Source: Hymenobacter taeanensis | GTDB lineage: Bacteria > Bacteroidota > Bacteroidia > Cytophagales > Hymenobacteraceae | Direction: 5' to 3' | Length of the DNA stretch: 64,000 nt | Assembly (NCBI RefSeq): GCF_013137895.1 | Contig: NZ_CP053538.1 | Span: forward strand, 2,573,001-2,637,000 | Shown here: piece after piece, positions 8,691-18,450 of the stretch | Position numbering within the stretch: position 1 is the first letter of the stretch | Layout of the letters: the number at the start of each line of letters is the position of its first letter | Program-made: the position numbers and the translations under genes | The notes under the pieces: model-generated | What the model was told of the DNA's origin: nothing | The model's input: the letters and a program-made list of their open reading frames with translations, nothing else | Databases searched by the model: none

Positions 8691-11600
8691 TTACCGCACC
8701 CGCACCACGCCGGCGCCATTGTAGCTACGGTACTCGGCGTTGTACATGGCATCGGCACTTATGGGGCCCAGCTTGAAGGTGCCTTTGCTCACGGCCCGGC
8801 AGAGGTAGTAAAACGACTTAGGCTTGACGGTAGCGGTGGTGAACAGGTTGATCCGGTCGTCGCGCACGTCGAGGTAGTCGGGTTGGGCGGCGTCGGTGGC
8901 CCAGGTCAGGTCCCGGACGGCCCCAATGCGTGGGTTCTCGATTTCCAAGCCAGCCGGCAGCAGGTCAGTAATGGCTACGTTCTTGACCTCACCCGCCGTT
9001 TCCGCCGATTGAATGGTGATTTTGACTACTACCAGATCGTTTTGCTTGAAAGAGGTAGAGCCCACCAGGTTGCCGTTACGGTCCAGGAACTGGCGGCGGA
9101 CTTGCAGGTAGGCGTCTTCCTCGCGCACCTGGCCGGTAGGCGAAATGCCTTCGGTTTCCCAGAAGTAGTAGAGGCTGCCTTTGCCGCTGGTGCGCAGCTG
9201 CAGCTGGCGGTTAGCCACGTTGCTTACCGTGAGGTCTTTGCCAGTGAAGTTGCCAATAGCCTGGCCATCGGCCAGCAGGCTAGCTACTACGGTGCTGCCC
9301 GCGTTTTTCTTGGCCAGCTTGCCCAGGGCCAGCAGCGCAAATGACCGTTCCTGGGTGTTGAGCCAGCCGGCTTGCTTTACCTGGCGGCTGAGCTGACGGG
9401 CCAAGGTGGTTGCCTGCGGGTTGGCCGGGTCGGCGGCGAGCAGGGCGTTGAGCACCAGGGCCTCGTCGCGGATGGGGGAAGAGAAGGCCCCGTCGAGCTG
9501 ACGGCCAGCAATGCTAGGCGAGGCGCCGAAACGAGTGGGCACGGTGCTCTGGTAGCCGCGCTGGTTACCGCTCAGGGCGAAGGCTGCCGCCAGCAGGTAG
9601 CGCGAGTCCTCGGCCAGCTGGGGGCGGTTGGCTTTATAGTAGTTCAGGCCTACGGCATCGGGGCGGCCGGCCAGGGCCAGCACGTAGAGGGAGTAGGCCA
9701 CTTCCTTCTTGGCCAGCGTCACGGGCTGAATCACGCCGCCGGTCTGGATGATGTTGTAGGTATCGGTTTCGCGCTTGCGCACGCGGGCTTGCAGGTAGCG
9801 CAGCACCCGGTCGAGGACGTTTTTGTTTACATCGAAGCCGGCTTGCTGGGCTTCCAGTAGGAAGTGGGCGGCATAGGTGGTAGCCCACCAGTTGTCGTAG
9901 TCGCCGCCGGGCCAGTAGCTGAGGGAGCCGTTGTACATCTGCTGGGCTTCCACCTTCCGGATGGCTTCCTGTACGTGGTAGTTGGGGTTGAACAGGCCTG
10001 CTTTGCCAGGCTTGCCCGTTTTCTGGCCTAGCGTGGCGGCCAAATCACCGTAGTACAGCTGCGGGAAAGCGGCCGACACGGTTTGCTCCAGGCAGCCGTA
10101 GGGGTATTGCAGCAGGTAGCGCAGGTCTTTGGCAAATTCCGTCATGGGTGAGCGGCTCACCACCAGCTGGCTCCGTAGCGACGAGGGCAGGAAATCGGTT
10201 TTCAGGTTCAGCTGCTGGGCCGTGCCGCCCGCCACCACACCCGCTCCCGTTCGCTTCTGCAGCGGCGAAGCAGGACGGATGGGTAGCTCAATGGTTTCGG
10301 TGTAGGTTTCGGGATATCCTTTTTGATCAGGGTAAGTCGGATAGGTCACATCAAATGCTTTGACCACTACTTCGATACTGCTGTTACCGATTTCAGTAGA
10401 AGCCAAGTTGAACAATACACGTTTTTCTGTATTTGGAGAAAGTCTTATTGTTTGCTTCAGAAAGCCCTTGTTAGTGTTGACTTTTTGATAATAGTTAGAA
10501 TTGTCTAATCCGACAATTTTAATAAGAGGGTTATTAGTAGATAATCCAACGCCAATACTCATCGGCTTATTAGTCGTGTTCGTCAGCGTTACGGGCACGT
10601 CAATCGTGTCGCCGGGGCTGAGGAAGCGGGGGAGGGCAGTGCTGATGACTACTGGGTCGGCGACGCGCATGGCGTGCTCGGCGGAACCGAAGGCGTCGTT
10701 CTTGTAGGCCACCGCCATGATGCGCACGGCCCCGCTGAACTGGGGCACTTGCAGCTTGTAGCGAACCTTGCCGCTGGCATCGGCGGTGAGCACGCCGCTC
10801 CATTTTGCGAGCAGCTTCACGCGGCGGTTGGGCACGGGCGTGGTGCGGCGCGAGAGGTCGTAGCCGTCGCCGCCGGTGCTGCTGGTGCCCAGTTCGGGCA
10901 GCAGGAAGGGGTACACGTCGTAGGCCTGTACTTCCAGGGCGCGCTTCTGGTAGAAGTAGCCATAGGGGTCGGGCGTGCGGTAATCCTTCACCTGTAGAAT
11001 GCCCTCATCCACCATCGCCAGCGTCACTTGGGCGCCGGGGGCGGTGGTTACTTCAATGGTTTGGGCGGTTTGGGAGCGGCTTTGCGCGGGAGCTTTAATG
11101 GCCACTTGCAGCTTGGCGCCGGGCTTCTCCACCGTGAGCGGCACGAAGCCACGGGCCACCGTGAGGGGTAGGCGGTTGTCCTTGATTTCGCGGATGGCGG
11201 TGGCCGTTACGTACACGTTGGGCACGTGGCCGGTGCGGATAGGAATGCTCACCCGGGCTGATTTCTCATCGGTATTCACGTAGAAATGGTCGAGCACCCG
11301 GTCCCGCTCCACCGTCACGAGCACGCGGCCGGGGAAGGGCGTTTTCAACAGCAAGTTGGCGGTTTCGCCGGGCTGGTACTTAGGCTTGTCGGCCTCTATG
11401 GTCACCTCGCCCTCGTTGTTCACCTCGAAGGAGTTGCTCTGGGTGTCGCCGTAACCGTAGGCGTACACGCGCTGGGCCACGTAGGTCACGGCCCCTGGCC
11501 TAGAAACCCTGATTTCATACTCGCCGGAATAGGTCGGCGTAAAGCCCAAGCCGGCATCGGAGCCGCCGCTGGCTACCGTCACGGTACGGCTCAGTACCAC

Positions 11601-14258
11601 CTGCTCGCGCTTCTGCGAGTTGTAGATGTAGCGGCCGCCCTGACGCTCAATCACCGTTTCCCAAAGCAGGCGCACCACGCGCACCGTGGCCTGGGCCGAG
11701 GTAGGCGTGCCGCCCGGCGTGAGAGCCACCAGCCGCACCGGTAGGGCCTGGCGGGTCTGCACCAGTTCGTCCATATGTTGAATCCCAAACAGCACGGGCT
11801 GGGTTTGCACCTCGAAGGTAGCCAGCCGGTTAACGGGGCGGCCGGTTTCATCGAATACTGTCGTAAAGGCTGCGCCTTCCAGAATGCCCAAGTCACTATA
11901 GTCGGGCACCTCATAGGTGGCGGTGCCGCGGCCCGCAACATCGGTGGTGCCTTCGCGGGTGGTCTTCTCGAAGCGGTCGGAAATGGGTGTGGAAACCTGG
12001 TCGCCATAAGCACTGCGCTGCTTGTCGCCACTGTTGATGGCAAAGGTGTAGTCAGCGTAGCTTTTCGGATGGAAAGCTTTTTCCTTGAGCGAAAACTCCA
12101 CCTCAAATTTGCGGTCGGCGGCAGGCGGGCCAAACAAGTTCTGGGCCGTAATCTGCGCCTCCACCGCTTGGCCGGGCTTCACGATTGGCCTAGACGCCTT
12201 CACCGTCACTTTCATACGGTCGGGGATGAACTCCTCCACCGAGAGCTTGCGCGAGGTCAGCAGCACATCGTTGCCGGTGAGTACTTCCAGGGTGTAGAGG
12301 CCGGTCATTACGGCCGGGGGCAGCAGGAAGCGCGCCTCGAAGGAGCCAGCTGCGTTCAGGGTTTTTTGCAGGCTGGCGTACTCCTTGCCAGTGGGCAGCA
12401 GCAGCCGAATCTTTACTGGTAGGCCCTTGGGCGGCGCTTGCCAGTCCTCGGTCCGGATGACGGTGTTGGTCTGGATAGTGTCGCCGGGGCGGTACAGGTC
12501 CCGGTCGCCGTAGAGGAAGGCCTGGTAGCGGGCGGCGTTGCTCTGTAGGCCACCCACCTCGAAGCGGGAGGTTTCTACGCGGCTGCGACTCAGGTCGAGG
12601 AAGGTGAAATCGTTGCCCTGCTGGGCCATCACCATGCCTAGCTTGAAGCGGCCGTTTTGGGCGGTGCTGTCAAATTTCGCTACCCCCTCGCGGTTGGTGA
12701 TGCCGGTGCCCATCACCTGGTTGTTGGTGCTGATAAAGCGCATTTCCACGCCGCTCAGGGCCTTGGCGTTGCGGATGGAGTTGGCAAATACCAGCGTGCT
12801 GCCGGCCTTGCCCTGCTTTACAATCAGCCCGATATCCGACACAGCCACCAACTTGCTCACCTGTAGCCACTGCCGCTCGGTGTCTTGTACCTTAATGATG
12901 TAGAGGCCTTTCAGCCCACCCGCAAACTCCAGATCCTTCAGGTTCAGATTCAGCAGCCGCAGCCCCTGCGCCTTCGGCAGCCCCGACACGGTGTAGGTGC
13001 GCTCCGTGAGTACGTTGCCCAGGTTCTCGACGTCGTAGTATTGGTAGGAGTGGTCCACGTATCCGCCCTCCTCGTTTACCTCTTCCTCACCAGATTCTTC
13101 GCCGTCGTAGCCGTATTGGGTGCCTCCGCGCAACAGTTGCTGAATGTTGTTAGCGTACACCTTGGCAATAGTCACTTTCACCTGGCCTACCTCGTTGATG
13201 CGCACGCCCAGGTTGCGCCCACCGAGCGCGTCGAGGTACATGGCCTTCTCGGCGCTGGCAAAGCTGATGGTCGGCCGCTCATCGGAGAAGCTTACCGTCT
13301 GGGTGAAATCTTCGCCCAAATGCCCGCCTAGGCCACCGCGCAGCCCTTGGCGCAAGCTCACCTGGTAGCTTTTGCCCACCTCGAAGCCGCCCTTGAGGCG
13401 GAAGCCGCTTTCCAACTCCTCCACCTCGTAGGCCACCTGCGGCGACACCGACAGCGCGTTACGCAAGTCGCCGGTTGTGACCGGCTGGTTGGTCAGGATG
13501 GTCACGACCGGGTCAGCTGCTTGCAGGTTGCCCGTAATGGAGCGCACTTCCAGCGCTTCGGGGTCGGGTACTTGTACTTGTTTTTCGTACTCGGAAGTAG
13601 AAGCCTGGTCGCTGCCCTGGGCGCGCAGGCCTTGGCCTAGCGCCACCGTGAGCGGGCTACCGGGCCGCACCTGCTGGTTAAGGCTCACGCGCACTACCTG
13701 GCCCGGCTCCCCGGAAACGTCAAAAGCTACGGGCTGCCCATCCTGCGTCACACGGAGTAGGGGCTTCACATCGGCGGGCTTCACGCTGTAGTTGAAGGGT
13801 AGCTCCACGCGCATTTCGGCGGTGCCTGCCGCCCGCTCTGAGCGGCCCCAGAAGGCCTGGGGCTCCTGCAACTGCAAGTAGGGTGTATGAAATTTCTGGC
13901 GGTTCTCGGGCAGCTCTACATTGCGCTTGCCTTCCGGCAGGGCCTCCTTGCGCAGAGTGGCTGTGAAAGCGGTGCTGGGTTTAAACGGCGTAGTAGGCGA
14001 GAAAATCAGCTCCCGATCTGAAGTCCACTTGAACTTGCCGCGCATGGCCGGATCAAACTTCACTACCTGCACCGTATCCCAACGGTCTTGCTGGTCCTTG
14101 TCTGCTACGGCATCCGCAAACTGAAACACCAGATTCTGATACGGGTCAATTTCCTCACCATTTGGGTCCTGGCTGGCATCGGAGCCCGAATTAGAGCACG
14201 CACATAGCAATGCCAGCAGCACCAGCAACGGCAGGCGAGAAACGGAACGGAATAACAT
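8691..14258 (-). CDS. Bacterial alpha-2-macroglobulin lipoprotein (YfhM type)
   Basis: Very large (1855 aa) periplasmic protease trap thought to protect the cell from foreign proteases. It partners PBP1C in other bacteria. The N-terminus has a lipoprotein signal with cysteine in LLCAC followed by SNSGSD. An MG/A2M_N region contains YRPGDTI (about residue 585). A variable bait-like region is followed by the A2M domain (LAKWSGV about 1155). The thioester motif GCLEQ is present with Cys1389, so the covalent trap appears functional. The terpenoid-cyclase-like helical domain and a terminal MG10-like domain follow. Residues about 1222-1312 are encoded by a markedly AT-rich patch. Start is the ATG at 14258. 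Confidence 0.93.
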   Translation of the reverse strand: MLFRSVSRLPLLVLLALLCACSNSGSDASQDPNGEEIDPYQNLVFQFADAVADKDQQDRWDTVQVVKFDPAMRGKFKWTSDRELIFSPTTPFKPSTAFTATLRKEALPEGKRNVELPENRQKFHTPYLQLQEPQAFWGRSERAAGTAEMRVELPFNYSVKPADVKPLLRVTQDGQPVAFDVSGEPGQVVRVSLNQQVRPGSPLTVALGQGLRAQGSDQASTSEYEKQVQVPDPEALEVRSITGNLQAADPVVTILTNQPVTTGDLRNALSVSPQVAYEVEELESGFRLKGGFEVGKSYQVSLRQGLRGGLGGHLGEDFTQTVSFSDERPTISFASAEKAMYLDALGGRNLGVRINEVGQVKVTIAKVYANNIQQLLRGGTQYGYDGEESGEEEVNEEGGYVDHSYQYYDVENLGNVLTERTYTVSGLPKAQGLRLLNLNLKDLEFAGGLKGLYIIKVQDTERQWLQVSKLVAVSDIGLIVKQGKAGSTLVFANSIRNAKALSGVEMRFISTNNQVMGTGITNREGVAKFDSTAQNGRFKLGMVMAQQGNDFTFLDLSRSRVETSRFEVGGLQSNAARYQAFLYGDRDLYRPGDTIQTNTVIRTEDWQAPPKGLPVKIRLLLPTGKEYASLQKTLNAAGSFEARFLLPPAVMTGLYTLEVLTGNDVLLTSRKLSVEEFIPDRMKVTVKASRPIVKPGQAVEAQITAQNLFGPPAADRKFEVEFSLKEKAFHPKSYADYTFAINSGDKQRSAYGDQVSTPISDRFEKTTREGTTDVAGRGTATYEVPDYSDLGILEGAAFTTVFDETGRPVNRLATFEVQTQPVLFGIQHMDELVQTRQALPVRLVALTPGGTPTSAQATVRVVRLLWETVIERQGGRYIYNSQKREQVVLSRTVTVASGGSDAGLGFTPTYSGEYEIRVSRPGAVTYVAQRVYAYGYGDTQSNSFEVNNEGEVTIEADKPKYQPGETANLLLKTPFPGRVLVTVERDRVLDHFYVNTDEKSARVSIPIRTGHVPNVYVTATAIREIKDNRLPLTVARGFVPLTVEKPGAKLQVAIKAPAQSRSQTAQTIEVTTAPGAQVTLAMVDEGILQVKDYRTPDPYGYFYQKRALEVQAYDVYPFLLPELGTSSTGGDGYDLSRRTTPVPNRRVKLLAKWSGVLTADASGKVRYKLQVPQFSGAVRIMAVAYKNDAFGSAEHAMRVADPVVISTALPRFLSPGDTIDVPVTLTNTTNKPMSIGVGLSTNNPLIKIVGLDNSNYYQKVNTNKGFLKQTIRLSPNTEKRVLFNLASTEIGNSSIEVVVKAFDVTYPTYPDQKGYPETYTETIELPIRPASPLQKRTGAGVVAGGTAQQLNLKTDFLPSSLRSQLVVSRSPMTEFAKDLRYLLQYPYGCLEQTVSAAFPQLYYGDLAATLGQKTGKPGKAGLFNPNYHVQEAIRKVEAQQMYNGSLSYWPGGDYDNWWATTYAAHFLLEAQQAGFDVNKNVLDRVLRYLQARVRKRETDTYNIIQTGGVIQPVTLAKKEVAYSLYVLALAGRPDAVGLNYYKANRPQLAEDSRYLLAAAFALSGNQRGYQSTVPTRFGASPSIAGRQLDGAFSSPIRDEALVLNALLAADPANPQATTLARQLSRQVKQAGWLNTQERSFALLALGKLAKKNAGSTVVASLLADGQAIGNFTGKDLTVSNVANRQLQLRTSGKGSLYYFWETEGISPTGQVREEDAYLQVRRQFLDRNGNLVGSTSFKQNDLVVVKITIQSAETAGEVKNVAITDLLPAGLEIENPRIGAVRDLTWATDAAQPDYLDVRDDRINLFTTATVKPKSFYYLCRAVSKGTFKLGPISADAMYNAEYRSYNGAGVVRVR

Positions 14259-14359
14259 GGATAGGGAGGAGCTTAGATAGACGCCGGAAGGTATAGAAAA
14301 ACGTTAATGTTAGCTGGTTTTGTATAGGTTTGAGTGGGGATAAATTCAACCTGAACCTG

Positions 14360-14854
14360 ATGATTTTACGCTGTGGCTATTTGTTGCTCTATGCCTTATA
14401 TGCGCTTGCTATGACAAGCTGCAACCAACCTAAATCAGACAAACGCGAAGCTATTCTAACAGGTAATGGGAAGGGTAGGTATTGGGACCTTGTTTCTTCT
14501 AATAATGGTCTAAATAGATACAATTTAGACATATGGGCCGGCAGATCATATTCTGATAAGCGACGAGGCATTCCTACTTCTACCTTGTTATTTTCCGCAA
14601 ATAATAAATTGATGTATTATATGAATCTGGATTCAACCACAATTATCAACATGAATACTGTTGCTGGTGATGTTGTCTACAATCCAGCTAATTATAAACT
14701 CATGGGTAATAAAATCAGCCTCATTGGGGACACTAGTGAAATAGTGCTTTTAAATAAGGAAATAATGGTCCTTAAAAAATTGAGGAGAGGATATATAAGA
14801 ATTTATATGCCTAGTAAATGGCAGAAAAAAGTAGAGTCAAAGGTTTTCAGGTAA
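14360..14854 (+). CDS. Small AT-rich lipoprotein of unknown function
   Basis: No family recognised. The frame opens at 14330, but the ATG at 14360 gives a clean type II signal peptide (MILRCGYLLLYALYALAMTSC), so I take that as start. The mature part (about 143 aa) is beta-rich and polar with many Asn, Ile, Lys and Tyr, and ends basic. GC is strikingly low: 17 of 60 bases at 14581-14640 are G or C, against about two-thirds in neighbouring genes. This suggests recent acquisition. It is divergent from the macroglobulin gene, with about 100 bp between the two starts. Confidence 0.7.
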   Translation: MILRCGYLLLYALYALAMTSCNQPKSDKREAILTGNGKGRYWDLVSSNNGLNRYNLDIWAGRSYSDKRRGIPTSTLLFSANNKLMYYMNLDSTTIINMNTVAGDVVYNPANYKLMGNKISLIGDTSEIVLLNKEIMVLKKLRRGYIRIYMPSKWQKKVESKVFR

Positions 14855-14900
14855 CCTACACTTAAATGTCATACTCCGGCAGCATGTACAACTGAAGCAA

Positions 14901-15119
14901 CTAAGCCTTCTTACTCCACACAGCCTGAAAGTATCCACCGGTTTTGGCCATGCGGCGGATAGCTTCGTAGGCATCTCCCTCGTGTACTAGTGCATGGGAG
15001 CTACTGAGCATGGCATTGTAATCCTCGAAGCGGATGGGCTGCTGCACTCCTTTTGACTCGGTGCTTTCTTTGCCTTTGCGGGCTTGAAGCAGATAAACCC
15101 AATGCCTCCAATCATTCAA
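14901..15119 (-). CDS. Doubtful small hypothetical protein, possibly a gene fragment
   Basis: A 72-codon frame that can only start at TTG (15119). The sequence from about residue 28 (PIRFEDYNAML) to the end (GGYFQAVWSKKA) looks like a plausible globular protein tail, not random translation. However, the N-terminus is poor and no family was recognised. It may be the surviving 3' end of a larger gene, or spurious. Confidence 0.25.
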   Translation of the reverse strand: MNDWRHWVYLLQARKGKESTESKGVQQPIRFEDYNAMLSSSHALVHEGDAYEAIRRMAKTGGYFQAVWSKKA

Positions 15120-15180
15120 TGCTTTGGTAGCTTATGCACCGGAATTAGGCCTTGACTATAAACTTAGTAGAGCAGCTTAT

Positions 15181-15188
15181 TACTTTCG
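15181..15188 (+). promoter_or_regulatory. Candidate -7 promoter element TACTTTCG
   Basis: Close to the Bacteroidota -7 consensus TAnnTTTG. It lies only 5 bp before the hydrolase ATG at 15194, which would make the mRNA leaderless or nearly so if the box is used. Confidence 0.4.
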
Positions 15189-15193
15189 TGTCC

Positions 15194-15724
15194 ATGCAAC
15201 AACCCGCCATTCTGATAGTGCCCGGCCTGGGTAATTCTGGCCCCGAACACTGGCAAACTCACTGGGAGCATCACTACGGCTACCTACGTGTCCAGCAGCA
15301 TGATTGGGACTGTCCTATCCAGGCGGATTGGGTACAGACGTTGGAAGATGCTATAGCCGCGGCTGGTCCTGACGTGGTGCTAGTAGGCCACAGCTTGGGC
15401 TGCATTACCATTGCGCACTGGGCTGGCACCACGCAGCACCGCATCAAAGGGGCACTACTGGTTGCTCCCGCCGATGTAGACCGTTCTGACATGCCACCGG
15501 AGGTAGTAAACTTTGCGCCCATACCGCTGGCGCGCCTGCCATTCCCAAGTATTGTTGTAGCTAGTACTACGGATGAGTATATGACCCTGGAGCGTGCGCA
15601 GCAGCTAGCGCAGGCATGGGGCAGTCGGTTTGTGAATGTGGGTGCGCTAGGCCATATCAACTCTGAGTCTGGTTTAGGGCTGTGGCCGGAAGGGCATGCG
15701 CTGTTGCAAGATTTGGTGGGGTGA
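15194..15724 (+). CDS. RBBP9/YdeN-family serine hydrolase
   Basis: Small alpha/beta hydrolase. The N-terminal strand ILIVPGLGNSGPEHWQTHWE is the hallmark of the family. The nucleophile elbow is GHSLGC. The acid lies in STTDEYM and the catalytic His in GHINSESGLGLWPEG. At 176 aa from the ATG at 15194 the length matches the family; the frame extends 14 codons further upstream without conserved sequence. Substrate unknown. The stop TGA abuts a palindromic repeat shared with the convergent proA. Confidence 0.9.
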   Translation: MQQPAILIVPGLGNSGPEHWQTHWEHHYGYLRVQQHDWDCPIQADWVQTLEDAIAAAGPDVVLVGHSLGCITIAHWAGTTQHRIKGALLVAPADVDRSDMPPEVVNFAPIPLARLPFPSIVVASTTDEYMTLERAQQLAQAWGSRFVNVGALGHINSESGLGLWPEGHALLQDLVG

Positions 15725-15883
15725 CCTCACCCCCAGCCCCTCTCCTCGGGGAGAGGGGTGCGTTCTGATTGGAATAAGCAATGAATAGCAAGTCGTGAAG
15801 CTATTACTCATTCCTAATTCCTCTTTGTTCATTGCTGACGTCTGGCACCCCTCTCCCCGAGGAGAGGGTCCGGGGGTGGGGTC
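15724..15883. repeat. Paired palindromic repeat (CTCTCCCCGAGGAGAGG family), copy 1
   Basis: Arms at 15724-15760 and 15846-15883 are inverted copies, each containing the self-complementary CTCTCCTCGGGGAGAGG and a C-rich side (CCTCACCCCCAGCCCC). The ~85-bp middle has ATTACTCATTCC-type words that recur in the copy at 41.6 kb. The element runs exactly from the hydrolase stop codon to the proA stop codon. Confidence 0.88.
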
Positions 15884-17126
15884 ATCGCACCTGCCCATTA
15901 CCTCTGACCTGCCACTTGTAGCTAGTGAGTTCTTCCAGGGCCATAGGGCCGCGGGCGTGGAGCTTCTGGGTGCTGATACCAATTTCGGCGCCGAGGCCAA
16001 ACTGAGCGCCGTCGGTGAAGGCGGTGGAGGCGTTGGCGTACACGGCGGCGGCATCTACCTGGTTCAGGAACTGCTCAATATGGGCGGCATTTTCTGAGAT
16101 GATGGCCTCGCTGTGCTTGGAGCTGTGGACAGCAATGTGGCCTAGGGCTTCCTCTAGGCCGGTTACAGTTTTGATGGCCAGCTTCAGGGAGAGGAATTCA
16201 GTGCCAAAGTGCTCCTCGGTGGCGGGTTGCAGCAGCTCAGCTGGGTAATTGTTGGTGAGGGCTTCATAGGCCTGGGTATCAGCATAAACCAGCACTCCCG
16301 ATTGGCCTAGGGGCGCCAACAACTCAGGTAAATCCGCTATGCGCGCCTCATGTACCAGCAAACAGTCAAGGGCGTTGCAGACGCTGACGCGGCGGGTTTT
16401 AGCATTGACGATGATGGCCTGACCTTTCGCTAGGTCGGCGGTTTCATCAAAGTAGGTGTGCACGATGCCGGCGCCGGTTTCGATGACGGGTACTTTGGCG
16501 TGTTGGCGCACGTAGTCAATCAGCTGCTGGCTGCCACGCGGAATCAGCACATCGACGTAGCCAATGGCCTGCAGCAAGGCTTCCGTAGCTTGGCGGTCGG
16601 GGGGCAGGAGCGTGACGCTTTTTGCGTTGAGGCCGTGGTGGCCTAGCACCCGTTGGATTACGGTGCTGATGGCCAGGTTGGAATGAGCAGCATCACTGCC
16701 CCCTTTGAGCAGGCAGGCGTTGCCGGTTTTCAGGCACAGCGCCGCCACATCGAAGGTCACGTTGGGGCGGGCTTCGTAAATGACGCCCACCACGCCGAGT
16801 GGCACTCGCACTTTGGAAAGGTCGAGGCCATTGGGCAGGGTCTGGTGCTGCAAGACCTGGCCTAGCGGTGAGGGTAGCCCCGCTACGTTCCGAATATCCT
16901 CGGCAATGCTTGCTATGCGAGCGGCGGTAAGCTGGAGTCGGTCGTACTTGGGGTCGTCGGGAGACATACGGGCCAGGTCCTTCTCGTTCTCCGCCAGCAA
17001 AAATGGTGTTTCCGCCACGGCGGCGGCTGCTAAGTCTAGCAACACCGTTCGCATGCTTTCGGCCGAGACCTGGCCTAGGGCCCGGCTAGCGTGTTGAGTG
17101 GCCCGAAAAGTATCTTGTAAGTGCAT
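15882..17126 (-). CDS. proA: Gamma-glutamyl phosphate reductase
   Basis: Second step of proline synthesis: NADPH-dependent reduction of glutamyl-5-phosphate to the semialdehyde. Recognised from the aldehyde-dehydrogenase-like fold with [31 protein letters not shown] and the catalytic cysteine region [12 protein letters not shown]. About 414 aa is the standard length. The frame can begin at TTG 17132, but the ATG at 17126 is more likely. It follows proB by about 25 bp and forms a proBA operon. Confidence 0.96.
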   Translation of the reverse strand: MHLQDTFRATQHASRALGQVSAESMRTVLLDLAAAAVAETPFLLAENEKDLARMSPDDPKYDRLQLTAARIASIAEDIRNVAGLPSPLGQVLQHQTLPNGLDLSKVRVPLGVVGVIYEARPNVTFDVAALCLKTGNACLLKGGSDAAHSNLAISTVIQRVLGHHGLNAKSVTLLPPDRQATEALLQAIGYVDVLIPRGSQQLIDYVRQHAKVPVIETGAGIVHTYFDETADLAKGQAIIVNAKTRRVSVCNALDCLLVHEARIADLPELLAPLGQSGVLVYADTQAYEALTNNYPAELLQPATEEHFGTEFLSLKLAIKTVTGLEEALGHIAVHSSKHSEAIISENAAHIEQFLNQVDAAAVYANASTAFTDGAQFGLGAEIGISTQKLHARGPMALEELTSYKWQVRGNGQVR

Positions 17127-17151
17127 AGCCAATGATTTGTAGCGCGTAGTG

Positions 17152-18243
17152 CTAGCTGATATCAGCCGTCAAGAACAGGTAGTCATAATGGACTAAGGGC
17201 TTCTGGTTTTGGTGGCCCAGCCGTTCGAGTGCTTTATCGGAGCTGTATTCGGCCATGCCTAGGCCTATGGGTTTGCTGGTTTCATCCAGAATCCGGATGA
17301 TGTCGCCTTTCTGGAAAGTGCCCACAATGCCCAGAATACCCACGGGTAGCAGGCTGGTAGCTTTGCCGGTGGCCGTAAGGGCAGCTTTGGCCCCCGCGTT
17401 GATCTGCACGGCACCTTTCGCGGCCAGGTCAGAATGAGCTATCCACTTCTTCTTGCTGGAGGCCGTTTTGTTGGGCAGGAAGCGCGTATTTACTACTTCC
17501 TGGTTGAGCAGGCGGGGCAGAATATTCTCGGTTTTGCCGTTGGCAATGTGCACCGCAATGCCCAGCTGCGCCACCTTGTGGGCCATGTGGCACTTGGTAA
17601 TCATACCGCCGCGCCCAAACTGTGAGCGTTGGGTGGTAACGAACGACGAGAAGCTGGTAGTAGTCAGCTCAATTTCCGGGATAAGCTCGGCGGCCGGGTC
17701 CTGAGGGTTGCCGTTGAAGATGCCGTCTACATTGCTCAGAATCAGCAAGGCATCGGCGTTGAGCATAGAGGCCACGAGGCCGGCCAGCTCGTCGTTGTCA
17801 GTGAACATCAGCTCTGTGACGGAAATTACATCGTTCTCATTTACAATGGGGATGATGTTGTTCTGCAGCAGCGCCCGGAAGCAGTTCTGCATGTTCAGGT
17901 AGTGCTGCCGGTCGCGGAAATCTTCCTTGGTCACCAGCACCTGGGCGCAGAGCAGCTCGTGGTGGCCTAGCAGCTCGGCGTAGGTGGCCAGCAGCTTTAC
18001 CTGGCCCACGGCGGCCAGCACTTGCCGGCTGGTCACGGCATCGGCCTTTTCCGGGACCTGCACCAGGCTGCGGCCCGCCGCCACCGCCCCCGACGACACC
18101 ACAATAACTTCCTTGCCCTGCTTTTTCAGGCCGGCAATCTGCTCTACCAGGTGGGCTATGCGCGACTGATCGGGGAGGCCGTTGGCCTGGGTCAGGACGT
18201 TGGAACCGATTTTGACAATGATCCGGTGATAAGCAAGCGCCAT
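17152..18243 (-). CDS. proB: Glutamate 5-kinase
   Basis: First step of proline synthesis, phosphorylating glutamate. The amino-acid kinase domain starts with [11 protein letters not shown] and has [10 protein letters not shown] and the [12 protein letters not shown] motif. A C-terminal PUA-like domain (about 275-363, [14 protein letters not shown] onward) is present, as in full-length feedback-inhibited enzymes. Normal length at 363 aa. It is the first gene of proBA; start ATG at 18243. Confidence 0.96.
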   Translation of the reverse strand: MALAYHRIIVKIGSNVLTQANGLPDQSRIAHLVEQIAGLKKQGKEVIVVSSGAVAAGRSLVQVPEKADAVTSRQVLAAVGQVKLLATYAELLGHHELLCAQVLVTKEDFRDRQHYLNMQNCFRALLQNNIIPIVNENDVISVTELMFTDNDELAGLVASMLNADALLILSNVDGIFNGNPQDPAAELIPEIELTTTSFSSFVTTQRSQFGRGGMITKCHMAHKVAQLGIAVHIANGKTENILPRLLNQEVVNTRFLPNKTASSKKKWIAHSDLAAKGAVQINAGAKAALTATGKATSLLPVGILGIVGTFQKGDIIRILDETSKPIGLGMAEYSSDKALERLGHQNQKPLVHYDYLFLTADIS

Positions 18244-18450
18244 AGCTGGGTCAGTAGGTTCTGGGCCGTAAGGTAGGGAGAGAGAATTGGTTAGCCATAT
18301 CGGCCCGCCGCTCGTTTAGAGAGTAGGCGTCTTCTGCAAAGCCTCCTCGCCAGACTACTCCATCTGCTGAGTTGTGTGGCCCGTGAACAAACCCGCTTGC
18401 GGTGCAGTCCTCCGTCTTTTGCTGCGCTATCTTCCCAACCTGACCATATT

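Noticed and set aside
8670..13791. Many long open frames on the plus strand opposite the macroglobulin gene
   Set aside because: They are antisense shadows of a GC-rich gene: they carry no recognisable motifs, and the minus-strand frame has a signal peptide, thioester motif and full domain order.
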